NCBI GenBank assembly: GCA_015484715.1
Contig: WFUY01000110.1
Location: 1-5,127, forward strand
Reading direction: 5' to 3'
DNA: 5,127 bases
Source of the DNA: Thermoflexales bacterium
GTDB taxonomy: Bacteria; Chloroflexota; Anaerolineae; S140-20
This document shows positions 1 through 5,127 of the stretch, piece after piece (the first letter of the stretch is position 1; each line of letters opens with the position of its first letter). The position numbers and the translations under genes were made by a program. The notes below the pieces were generated by a model. That model searched no databases. It worked only from the letters and a program-made list of their open reading frames with translations, and was not told the origin of the DNA.

Positions 1-689
1 ATCCACTGCCAGGCGAAGAAGTGATCGGCTTCCCCCGGCTTCAGGCCACCCGGTGCCCGCCCGGTTCCAATGCTGATGAGGGTCGTCTCCGCCGGGTCCC
101 AGTCCAAGCAGAAGGCCGCTTCGTAGGCGGCGATGTAGCAGGGGTTGGCGTAGGAGCCCACGCCACCGTCCACGTAACGACCGTCCACCACCGGGAAGTA
201 GGTGGGCACCGAGGAGCTGGCCAGCACCGCCTTCCAGACGGGGAAGCGGGCGTACTCCTCTTTCCAGGGCTTGACGAAGCGGGTGCGATTCTCCACCAGG
301 TCGTGCATCGTGATCACCACGTCCATCGGCGGGTCGGCCTTCCAGAACTCCCCCATCGTCCGGTCACCCAGATAGGTGCGTAGCGCCTCGATGAAGGGCC
401 GGTTGGAATAGCGGTAGCGGGTGAGCGGCCAGAGCCAACTCCGCCAGGTCTTGCGGAAGATCACGCCTCCCAGTTGCACGTAGAGCTCGTGGACTTGAGC
501 GGCCGGCATCTGAACGGCGATGGCAGCGGCGATGATGCTCCCCGTCGAGGTCCCCGCCGTCAGGCGGCAGACCTGTCCCAAGGGCTCTCCTAGGGCCTCT
601 TCGACGACGGCGAGGGCCTTGGCGACCATCGCGCCTCGGATCCCCCCGCCGTCAATGGCGATGGCACAGTGCTTACGAAATGGTTTCAT
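1..689 (-). CDS. Patatin-like phospholipase, N-terminal part (3' end outside window)
   Basis: Predicted serine acyl hydrolase of the patatin family, which cleaves acyl chains from membrane lipids using a Ser-Asp dyad. All family landmarks are visible in the 229 codons present. The oxyanion-hole motif DGGGIRG is at residues 13-19, the nucleophile elbow GTSTGS at 46-51 with Ser48, and the segment ASSSVPTYFPVV at 157-168. The catalytic Asp174 sits in DGG, followed by conserved NP at 182-183. The motif starts only 12 residues from the N-terminus and there is no signal peptide, so the enzyme is probably cytoplasmic or membrane-peripheral. The ATG start at 689 is supported by a purine-rich GGGAGGGGG stretch a few bases upstream. 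The frame is open to the window edge; bacterial patatins are usually about 300-400 residues, so perhaps a third is missing. Patatins also serve as effectors in CBASS immunity (CapV), but no cyclase or other defence gene is visible, so a housekeeping or lipid-turnover role is equally possible. Confidence 0.93.
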   Translation of the reverse strand, partial: MKPFRKHCAIAIDGGGIRGAMVAKALAVVEEALGEPLGQVCRLTAGTSTGSIIAAAIAVQMPAAQVHELYVQLGGVIFRKTWRSWLWPLTRYRYSNRPFIEALRTYLGDRTMGEFWKADPPMDVVITMHDLVENRTRFVKPWKEEYARFPVWKAVLASSSVPTYFPVVDGRYVDGGVGSYANPCYIAAYEAAFCLDWDPAETTLISIGTGRAPGGLKPGEADHFFAWQW

Positions 690-815
690 CGTTCCCCCTC
701 CCAGCATTGCCCGGCCTTAGGCTGGCGGATACCCCTTCCTCGCCCCTGTCGAGCCACAACCCCGGTAGGCCGGGCAGTGACAAGTCCGCCCAAACATATC
801 CGAAGGGTGCTCAGA

Positions 816-844
816 AGTTTACCACATCCTTCCCATTGCCACAA
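816..844 (-). promoter_or_regulatory. Candidate sigma-70 promoter for the patatin gene
   Basis: On the minus strand TTGTGG (839-844) and TAAACT (816-821) are separated by 17 bases, and the -10 box is preceded by TGG, giving an extended -10 (TGn). The matches are 3/6 and 4/6 to consensus. It would give a leader of about 120 bases before the ATG at 689. It is the best candidate I found in this gap, but in GC-rich DNA such matches are weak evidence. Confidence 0.3.
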
Positions 845-908
845 ACGGCTCCTGCCCGAAGCTGGGCTCCGAGGGTGCCGGGGTTCACGGCCTGTTCGAC
901 GACGAAGG

Positions 909-926
909 GGCCGGTCCGCTCCGGCC
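909..926 (-). terminator. GC hairpin, possible weak terminator of the methyltransferase unit
   Basis: A perfect 6-bp inverted repeat GGCCGG/CCGGCC with a 6-base loop lies about 80 bases after the methyltransferase stop codon. It lacks a following T tract, so intrinsic termination is unproven. It could also be a chance feature of GC-rich DNA. Confidence 0.2.
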
Positions 927-1004
927 ACCGTATCACACCGGTGCTCCCTTCCGAGTTGCCGGACCTGCCCCCTCAATGGCTCTAGGCCGTGATTTTGGGT
1001 TCGA

Positions 1005-1649
1005 TCAAGGGTACCTCCAGGCCTTCCGCCCGTAAGCTACAAAGATGCTGAGGGCCAACGTTTCTCCATCAGGACCGGTCGTGCAGCAGTTCCCCTCGGC
1101 GCAATCCACGACCACATCGGTCAGGCCGGCGGCCAGGTACCAGGCCCGCACGTCGTCCCGCTCGAAGCCCAACCAGCGGTCGGCCATAGCCTCTCGCATC
1201 CATTCCTGGTCGTGGGCGTCCAGGTCGGTCAGCACCAGCCGGCCGCCGGGACGCAGCACGCGGGCGATCTCGGCGATGGCGGCGGCCGGGTCCGGCGTGT
1301 GGTGCAGGTACATGTTGCCGAAGACGGCATCGAGGGAACCATCGGGCAGCGGCAGCGCATCGCCCCGCGCTCCCAGCAACTCTACGTTGTTGAAGACGGC
1401 CAGGTTGCGCCGGGCCACGGCCAGCATCTCCGGCGACTCGTCGAGACCGTAAACCCAGGCCACATGGGGAGCCAACCCCTGAATCACAAAGCCGGTGCCG
1501 GTGCCCAGATCGGCCACGACCGCATCGGGGGTGAGGCGAGCGCGGGCGATGGCCGCATCGCGCATCGCCTCGGTGAAGTAGCCGGCGCGGATCTCATCCC
1601 ACTCTTCGGCTACATCCGCAAAGTACTCCCTCGACTCCTTCACCTTCAC
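1005..1649 (-). CDS. Class I SAM-dependent methyltransferase (UbiE/ArsR-associated-like)
   Basis: Predicted S-adenosylmethionine-dependent methyltransferase of 214 residues, a normal full length for a minimal Rossmann-type enzyme; its substrate is unknown. The glycine-rich SAM loop VVADLGTGTG is at residues 44-53. The acidic end of strand beta2 that binds the SAM ribose is Asp70 in VYGLDES, motif II-like GDALPLPDGSLDAVF is at 96-110, NMYLHHTPD at 112-120, and RVLRPGGRLVLTDLD at 130-144. The C-terminal part carries a cysteine cluster DCAEGNCC (Cys183, Cys188, Cys189). The overall pattern resembles methyltransferases encoded beside or fused to ArsR-type regulators, which is recognition from memory rather than a search. 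The start is GTG at 1649; its GTGA overlaps the stop of the cupin gene, and a GGGAGGA Shine-Dalgarno lies 7 bases upstream, so translation is probably coupled. No transmembrane segment is seen, so the protein is cytoplasmic. Confidence 0.92.
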   Translation of the reverse strand: MKVKESREYFADVAEEWDEIRAGYFTEAMRDAAIARARLTPDAVVADLGTGTGFVIQGLAPHVAWVYGLDESPEMLAVARRNLAVFNNVELLGARGDALPLPDGSLDAVFGNMYLHHTPDPAAAIAEIARVLRPGGRLVLTDLDAHDQEWMREAMADRWLGFERDDVRAWYLAAGLTDVVVDCAEGNCCTTGPDGETLALSIFVAYGRKAWRYP

Positions 1650-1969
1650 TTGTAGTCCTCCCTGATGGGATGCCAGGCATCCACAGCTTGAGTAGGATGG
1701 GAAAGGGCGCGTGCGCTATGGGGCACGTTTGGGGGAATGGTCACCCCTTCACCGGCCCTGATGATCCGTGTCTCATCGCCCAGGGTGAACTCCAGCGCAC
1801 CTTCCAGCACCAGCGTGATCTGTTCGTGGGGGTGCCGGTGCTCCGGCACCACGGCTCCGGGTGCGAAGTCGAAGAAGGTCATCATCACGCCCTCCAGATA
1901 GACGGCGCGCCGGCCGATCCCCTCGGCCATTTCCGTTCGAGGTAGTTCGCTCACCCGAAAGAAAGCCAT
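1646..1969 (-). CDS. Small single-domain cupin (Cupin_2), probable metal-binding
   Basis: A 107-residue conserved beta-barrel protein. Cupin motif 1 is visible from Gly38 to Gly57: the metal ligands are His44 and His46 (HRHPHEQ), followed by Glu49-Gln50. Gln50 stands where the classical motif has Glu, a variant known in many small cupins. Motif 2 is GEGVTIPPNVPH at 73-84, with His84 as the remaining ligand. The length is that of a complete monocupin. It may act as a small dioxygenase, isomerase or ligand-binding protein; the sequence does not decide. The ATG at 1969 has the strong ribosome binding site AAGAGGAGG (1978-1986) 8 bases upstream. It is the first gene of an operon with the methyltransferase, overlapping it by 4 bases, so both probably act on or respond to the same small molecule. 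A consensus-like promoter lies 69 bases upstream. There is no signal peptide, so it is cytoplasmic. Confidence 0.93.
   Translation of the reverse strand: MAFFRVSELPRTEMAEGIGRRAVYLEGVMMTFFDFAPGAVVPEHRHPHEQITLVLEGALEFTLGDETRIIRAGEGVTIPPNVPHSARALSHPTQAVDAWHPIREDYK
1656..1662 (-). promoter_or_regulatory. Shine-Dalgarno site fixing the GTG start of the methyltransferase
   Basis: GGGAGGA on the minus strand lies inside the last codons of the cupin gene, with 6-7 bases to the GTG at 1649. It supports this GTG over the next in-frame GTG at 1643. Confidence 0.75.
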
Positions 1970-1987
1970 CGTGTGTGCCTCCTCTTG

Positions 1988-2012
1988 CGTGTCCGTTCGT
2001 GTATCTACGTGG
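1988..2012. repeat. Three CGTGK units phased at 10 bp in the cupin leader
   Basis: On the plus strand CGTGT begins at 1988 and 1998 and CGTGG at 2008, exactly one DNA helical turn apart. A further CGTGT at 1970 is out of phase. The array lies between the predicted transcription start and the cupin ribosome binding site, so it could be a protein-binding site or chance. Confidence 0.35.
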
Positions 2013-2037
2013 AAGAAGGTGGGCCGGGAGCCACCCC

Positions 2038-2066
2038 ATTATCCCCCGAGTTTCCCCGGATGTCAA
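2038..2066 (-). promoter_or_regulatory. Near-consensus sigma-70 promoter of the cupin-methyltransferase operon
   Basis: On the minus strand a perfect TTGACA (2061-2066) is followed after exactly 17 bases by GATAAT (2038-2043), 11 of 12 matches to the housekeeping consensus. Transcription should start near 2031 and give a leader of about 60 bases containing a short GGTGG/CCACC hairpin at its 5' end. Just upstream of the -35 box lies an inverted repeat TTCG-gcg-CGAA (2071-2081), a possible regulator site. The AT-containing boxes stand out in otherwise GC-rich sequence. Confidence 0.8.
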
Positions 2067-2084
2067 GCTCTTCGGCGCGAACCG

Positions 2085-2114
2085 TCTCGCAGCCCCCGCG
2101 TAGGGGGCGGGAGA
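2085..2114 (-). terminator. GC-rich stem-loop after the TolB-like lipoprotein gene
   Basis: GCCCCC (2092-2097) and GGGGGC (2103-2108) form a perfect 6-bp stem with a 5-base loop. TCTC (2085-2088) and GAGA (2111-2114) extend it after a small internal loop. It starts 11 bases beyond the lipoprotein stop and ends before the cupin promoter, the expected place for a terminator separating two units. There is no T tract, so it may instead protect the 3' end or work poorly. Confidence 0.45.
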
Positions 2115-2124
2115 GGGGCGTCTC

Positions 2125-3174
2125 CTACTCCAGCGGCGGGACGGCGATGCGCCACAGGCTGGAAGGCGTGTCTTCGTCCTCGCCCGGATGGGACTCAAAG
2201 ACGATGAAGCGGCCGTCCGGCGACCAGGAGGGCGCACCATCCTCATTGGTGCCGTTGAAGGTGACTCGGATGGGCGTGCCCCCTTCCGCCGGGATGACGA
2301 AGATGTTGGGCGTGGGCAGGTCGCCGTAGTCGGAGGAGTAGACGATGTAGCGGCCATCGGGCGACCAACTGGCGTCCGTATCGCTGGACGCTTGGTCGGT
2401 GACCAGGCGGAGGTCCGAACCATCGGGGGCCATCGTGTAGATGTCCCAATCATCGCTGCCGGGGTCGCGCCGCTGAAACAGAATCCGCTCCCCCGTGGGA
2501 GACCAGTTCGGCTGGCGGTCGTCCACCCCCTGGGCCGGGCCATCGGTGAGGACGGTCAGCCCGGTTCCGTCGGCCCGCACCTTCCAGATGCTCCCCTGTT
2601 GCTGGTCGTCGGGCCGTGCAGCATCCGCCTCAAACACGATCCACGCGCCGTCCGGCGACCAACTGGGCTCGATGTACCAGGGTGGGCCGTGGTGGGTTGT
2701 GATGCGGGTGAAGCCCGTGCCGTCGGGCGCGATCTGCCACAGGTCGTCGCTCTCGGCCCGGTCGGAGGCGAAGACGATCCGGTCGTGGACCGCGCTCCAG
2801 GCGGAGCCGGGCAGGTTGACGTTGTCCTGATCCTCCTCCGGCGTCAGACGGACGATCTCGCCGCCGGAGAGATCCAGCCGGAAGATGCCGGCTGGCCCGG
2901 TGTTGTAGCCGTTCTCAAAGCGGGTGAAGGCGAGAAAACGCCCGTCCGGCGAGAAGGCGGGGTTCTGATCGCTGGCCCCCGACGGCGGGGTGGTGAGGCG
3001 TTGGGCGCCGTCGGATCGGGTGGCCTGTTCGGACATGACGGTCGGCAGGAAGACGTAGGAGGGGGTCGCGGTGGCGCTCTCCGTCGGGAGGGCCTCCGCC
3101 GGTTCCTGGGCGGAGGACCGGCAGGCCCCCATCAGCGAGGCGATGACCAGCACAACTCCCACGATTCGTCGCAT
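2125..3174 (-). CDS. Lipoprotein with six-bladed TolB-like (PD40) beta-propeller
   Basis: A 349-residue exported propeller protein. Residues 1-18 form a lipoprotein signal: MRR, a hydrophobic core, then LMGAC with Cys18 as the lipidation site (Met at -3 is slightly atypical). A Pro/Thr/Ser/Ala-rich linker follows at about 19-40, then the segment YVFLPTVMS (40-48). The rest contains six PD40 blades with the signature WSPDGxxIVF or variants, near 71-85, 121-137, 170-183, 221-234, 268-281 and 315-328. Six blades match the TolB C-terminal propeller, but the TolB N-terminal domain is absent, so this is not a true TolB. It is probably anchored on the outer face of the membrane and binds a protein or ligand; I cannot name a partner. 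The ATG at 3174 is chosen because the signal peptide starts there and AAGGAG (3182-3187) lies 7 bases upstream. The open frame extends further upstream, but that part overlaps kelch coding sequence in another frame. It lies 29 bases after a small relic frame and may be co-transcribed with the kelch gene. Confidence 0.92.
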   Translation of the reverse strand: MRRIVGVVLVIASLMGACRSSAQEPAEALPTESATATPSYVFLPTVMSEQATRSDGAQRLTTPPSGASDQNPAFSPDGRFLAFTRFENGYNTGPAGIFRLDLSGGEIVRLTPEEDQDNVNLPGSAWSAVHDRIVFASDRAESDDLWQIAPDGTGFTRITTHHGPPWYIEPSWSPDGAWIVFEADAARPDDQQQGSIWKVRADGTGLTVLTDGPAQGVDDRQPNWSPTGERILFQRRDPGSDDWDIYTMAPDGSDLRLVTDQASSDTDASWSPDGRYIVYSSDYGDLPTPNIFVIPAEGGTPIRVTFNGTNEDGAPSWSPDGRFIVFESHPGEDEDTPSSLWRIAVPPLE

Positions 3175-3203
3175 GGTGCTTCTCCTTGACGGCCGAGGCG
3201 AGG

Positions 3204-3296
3204 TCAATGGTTGCGCAACACCAAAGGCAGGAATATCGGGCAGCCCAGGTCGCGAATAGCATAGATGTCCTCTGGCGGCGCAATCATCGTCATCAT
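3204..3296 (-). pseudogene. Short reading frame with a second hydrophobic tail motif, probable 3' relic
   Basis: A 30-codon frame begins with two ATG codons immediately after the TGA (3297-3299) that ends the kelch C-terminal domain, in the same frame. It ends PIFLPLVLRNH before a TGA at 3204-3206. That ending strongly resembles the VYLPLVTR tail of the preceding gene. The first half shows nothing recognisable and there is no ribosome binding site of its own. I read it as the leftover 3' end of a lost neighbouring or older version of the gene, or a tail extension cut off by a new stop. A real microprotein or stop-codon read-through product is possible but unsupported. It contains the 10-bp palindrome GTTGCGCAAC at 3210-3219. 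Confidence 0.4.
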
Positions 3297-3698
3297 TCAC
3301 CGGGTGACCAGCGGCAGGTAGACCCGGTATGTCGGCGGGTTGATCAGAACGATGGCCGATTGGCTCGGCAGGCCGTTCACGAAGACGGTGACCAGGGCGT
3401 AGCCGGCGGGCCAATCGTCCACCGGCTGCGACGTGAAGGCGTCGGTGGAGAAGGGGGAAGACGGATCGGGTGGGAGCCAGCGAACCTGCTCGTTGTCCAG
3501 CCGCATGAGCTGCACCAGGGGGTAGTTCGTGGCCGAGTTGGTCGTCGCGCCCCCCGAAGCCTCCGTGTATCCGTAGCCGCGCAGGCCGTTGCTCCCTATC
3601 GTCAGCCGGTCCCCCGGGTCCAAGGGGGAGTTCGTCGTGGTGATGGTCGGCCGCCAGGTCATCTGGAACCCCAGGCCGGCGTCGAGCGTTCGCAACTG
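3297..3698 (-). pseudogene. Out-of-frame C-terminal Ig-like domain of the kelch protein
   Basis: This frame encodes 133 residues that continue the kelch protein after a one-base frame change. It opens [15 protein letters not shown], then has SPLDPGDRLTIGSNGLRG, NYPLVQLMRLDNEQVRWLPP, FTSQPVDDWPAGYALVTVF and VNGLPSQSAIVLI, and ends VYLPLVTR. This is the galactose-oxidase-type C-terminal Ig-like fold (DUF1929-like) that normally follows kelch repeats, here as a non-catalytic surface module. Reading in this frame becomes family-like right at 3698, so the break is sharp. An ATG at 3660-3662 overlaps the kelch-frame stop as ATGA and could in principle restart translation (121 residues). That product would lack both the LDAGLGF entry strand and any export signal. 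The tail motif may serve surface retention, which is inference. Confidence 0.8.
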
Positions 3699-5127
3699 GT
3701 CGGCGCGTTGCTGCCACCGGCGCCCCCGGCGACCAGCACCCGACCGTCCGGCAGCAGGGTCGCCGTGTGGTCGGTGCGCATCACGCTGAGGCTGCTGCTG
3801 AGGGTCGTCCACGTGCCGGTCGCAGGATCGTACAACTCGGTGCTCTGGTTGCTGGTGCTCCCCACCACCAGCACCTGACCGGAAGGGAGCAGGGTGGCGG
3901 TGTGCCCGGTCCTCGTGGTGCTCATAGAGCCGGTCAGGGACCACGTGCCGGTGGCCGGGTCGTAGATTTCGGCGCTGGCCATAGGGCTGCCTGTCGAACC
4001 GCCGGTGACCAGCACGCGGCCGTCCGGCAGCAGGGTGGCCGTGTGTCTCGACCGCGCCGCGTTCATGCCGCCGGTCACCGTCCAACTGCCGGTGGCCGGG
4101 TCGTACAGTTCGGCGCTGCTGGTGAAGCCGGGACCAGGGACAATGCCGCCGGCGACGAGCACGCGGCCGTCCATGAGCAAGGTAGCGCTGTGCGCGGCAC
4201 GGGCCACGTGCATGTTGCCGGTCAGCGTCCAGGTCCCCGAGGTCGGGTCGAAGACCTCCGTGCTGGTCACCACGGCAATGGCGCCGCTCAGATCGCCCGT
4301 CGCGCCGCCGACCACCAACACGCGCCCGTTGGGCAGGAGGGTGGCGGTGTGCGCGTAGCGCGATACCTGCATGTCGGGCATCGGCGTCCATACGCCGGTG
4401 CCGAGGTCGAACCGTTCGGCACTGGCCAGGGCGTAATGCGTACCGTCATCGCCGCCGGTGACCAGCAGACGGCCATCCGGTAGCAGCGTGGCCGTATGGC
4501 CAAAGCGGGGCGTGCTCATGCTGCTGGCGGTGGACCAAGTGCCGGTCGTCGGGTCGTACAGCTCCGGCGTCAAACTGCCAAGCCCCATGCCGCCGACGAG
4601 CAGCACTTTGCCGTTGGGCAGCAGGGTGGCCGTCTGGCCGCTGTGCTCGGCGCTTAAGTTGTTGCCCGACGTCCACTGGGGGGTGGCCGGGGCATAGCGC
4701 TCCGTGGAATTCAGGACGCTGCTGCCGTTCCGCCCCCCGACCAGCAGGACTTCGCCCGAGGGCAGGAGGGTGGCGGTGTGTTCGTGGCGTCCGGTGCCAA
4801 ACCCACTCACCGTGGCCCAGCCAATGGCCGAGCTGTACACTTCGCCGTCGGATAGCGACGCAGCGCCGGAGTAGCCGCCCATGACCAGCACGCGACCGTC
4901 CGGCAGCAAGGAGGCGGTGTGCCAGGCCCGGGCGGTGTGCAGCGAGACGGCCAACGACCAGGTGCCACTGACGGGGTTGTACAGTTCGGCGCTTTTGAGG
5001 TAGGTGAAGCCGCTCACGCCGCCGGCCACCAGCACCTTGCCGTCGCGCAGCAGGGTGGCGGTGTGCGCACTGCGGGCGGTGCTCAGATTCCCCGTGGTGC
5101 TCCAGGTGCCGGTGACCGGGTCGTACA
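3659..5127 (-). CDS. Kelch-repeat (galactose-oxidase-like) surface protein, 5' end outside window, frameshifted near 3' end
   Basis: The frame is open from the window edge to a TGA at 3659-3661 and consists almost entirely of kelch repeats of 44-53 residues. The consensus is LYDPxTGTW, TGxMxxARxxHTATLLP, then DGRVLVxGG and SAE. Repeat boundaries on the DNA are near 4984, 4840, 4699, 4561, 4414, 4255, 4108, 3967 and 3835, with a first repeat running off the edge. Repeats 3 and 4 (4840-4562) are the most diverged. Kelch repeats form beta-propeller blades; no Cys or Tyr/His pattern of an active galactose oxidase is seen, so a binding or adhesive role is more likely. After Thr in codon 3698-3700 this frame gives 12 unrelated residues (SCERST and on) before stopping, while the expected C-terminal domain continues in the -1 frame. 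One missing base, for example a C in ACCCAG, explains this. A GTG at 5035 is not the start, because kelch sequence continues upstream of it. The signal peptide must lie outside the window. Confidence 0.9.
   Translation of the reverse strand, partial: YDPVTGTWSTTGNLSTARSAHTATLLRDGKVLVAGGVSGFTYLKSAELYNPVSGTWSLAVSLHTARAWHTASLLPDGRVLVMGGYSGAASLSDGEVYSSAIGWATVSGFGTGRHEHTATLLPSGEVLLVGGRNGSSVLNSTERYAPATPQWTSGNNLSAEHSGQTATLLPNGKVLLVGGMGLGSLTPELYDPTTGTWSTASSMSTPRFGHTATLLPDGRLLVTGGDDGTHYALASAERFDLGTGVWTPMPDMQVSRYAHTATLLPNGRVLVVGGATGDLSGAIAVVTSTEVFDPTSGTWTLTGNMHVARAAHSATLLMDGRVLVAGGIVPGPGFTSSAELYDPATGSWTVTGGMNAARSRHTATLLPDGRVLVTGGSTGSPMASAEIYDPATGTWSLTGSMSTTRTGHTATLLPSGQVLVVGSTSNQSTELYDPATGTWTTLSSSLSVMRTDHTATLLPDGRVLVAGGAGGSNAPTSCERSTPAWGSR
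3698..5127 (-). repeat. Tandem coding repeats of about 132-159 bp (ten kelch units)
   Basis: Each unit carries a nearly conserved DNA core, on the plus strand like CGTCCGGCAGCAGGGTGGC followed by CGTGTG, and a second core like GTGCCGGT-GGCCGGGTCGTA. Good copies of the first core start near 3744, 4021, 4327, 4471, 4615, 4756, 4897 and 5041. Spacing changes by multiples of three, keeping the frame, which fits duplication of blades under protein-level selection. Such repeats are prone to recombination and misassembly. Confidence 0.85.

Larger units (their letters stand above)
690..1004. other. Intergenic gap without a convincing gene
   Basis: These 315 bases lie between the methyltransferase stop and the patatin start. 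Short open frames exist on both strands, but their translations are rich in Arg, Pro, Gly and Ser and show no motif or good ribosome binding site. Two small symmetric elements are present: the hairpin GGCCGG-TCCGCT-CCGGCC (909-926) and the 8-bp palindrome CACCGGTG (936-943). No U-rich tract follows the hairpin on either strand. The gap suggests that the patatin gene is a separate transcription unit from the cupin-methyltransferase pair. Confidence 0.6.

Noticed and set aside
1..689. CBASS effector (CapV-type patatin)
   Set aside because: No CD-NTase or accessory defence gene lies in the visible neighbourhood, and the patatin motifs alone do not distinguish it.
686..976. Minus-strand open frame of 96 codons in the gap before the patatin gene
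   Set aside because: Biased Arg/Gly composition, no ribosome binding site or motif, and it overlaps the patatin start.
998..1006. GGTTCGATC resembling a tRNA T-loop
   Set aside because: No matching T stem, acceptor stem or anticodon arm surrounds it, and it overlaps the methyltransferase stop codon.
1773..2543. Minus-strand open frame of 256 codons spanning the lipoprotein end, promoter and cupin start
   Set aside because: It is an out-of-frame shadow of two well-supported genes, with Arg/Pro/Ser-rich translation and a promoter in its middle.
2188..3189. Long plus-strand open frame of 333 codons opposite the lipoprotein gene
   Set aside because: It is antisense to a clear PD40 lipoprotein; its translation is low-complexity with no motif, and long antisense frames are expected in GC-rich DNA.
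3210..3219. Perfect palindrome GTTGCGCAAC as an operator
   Set aside because: A single 10-bp palindrome about 36 bases ahead of the lipoprotein start, with no good promoter nearby; chance is plausible.
3690..3705. Programmed -1 ribosomal frameshift at the kelch junction
   Set aside because: The site reads GCG CCG ACC AGT, with no slippery heptamer, so a simple indel is the better explanation.
3175..3717. N-terminal extension of the lipoprotein frame up to 3717
   Set aside because: The extension overlaps the coding frame of the kelch C-terminal domain, and the signal peptide with ribosome binding site clearly starts at 3174.
3297..5127. Active galactose oxidase
   Set aside because: The kelch blades lack the cysteine and copper-ligand Tyr/His pattern; the only Cys in the kelch frame is in the frameshifted tail.

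Overview
The window is GC-rich and every gene I can support lies on the minus strand, so gene order in the direction of transcription runs from high to low coordinates. I place it tentatively in Chloroflexota (Anaerolineae/Caldilineae-like). The reasons are GC content, a galactose-oxidase-like kelch surface protein, and a recurring hydrophobic tail or linker motif of the type VYLPLV / IFLPLV / VFLPTV. From memory, that motif is common in exported proteins of that phylum. This is inference, not a database result.

Layout in transcription order. (1) 5127 to 3297: a large secreted-type kelch-repeat protein whose 5' end lies outside the window. At least ten kelch repeats are followed by a galactose-oxidase-type C-terminal Ig-like domain. 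The two parts lie in different frames: a one-base shift near 3698 breaks the gene, and the kelch frame stops at 3659. (2) 3296 to 3204: a 30-codon reading frame starting directly after the kelch stop and in frame with it, ending in a second copy of the tail motif. It is probably a relic. (3) 3174 to 2125: a lipoprotein with a six-bladed TolB-like (PD40) propeller. (4) 2124 to 1970: a regulatory gap with a GC-rich hairpin and a near-consensus sigma-70 promoter. (5) 1969 to 1005: a two-gene operon, a small cupin and a class I SAM-dependent methyltransferase, joined by a 4-nt GTGA overlap. (6) 1004 to 690: a gap without a convincing gene. (7) 689 to 1: the N-terminal 229 codons of a patatin-like phospholipase, cut by the window edge.

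The kelch protein and the TolB-like lipoprotein look like extracytoplasmic beta-propeller proteins that may share a transcript. The cupin and methyltransferase form a separate unit with its own strong promoter. The patatin looks like a third unit. I see no mobile element, CRISPR array, tRNA or rRNA, and no recognisable defence system. The most notable points are the frameshifted kelch gene with its second tail reading frame, the cupin-methyltransferase operon with phased repeats in its leader, and the cysteine cluster in the methyltransferase.
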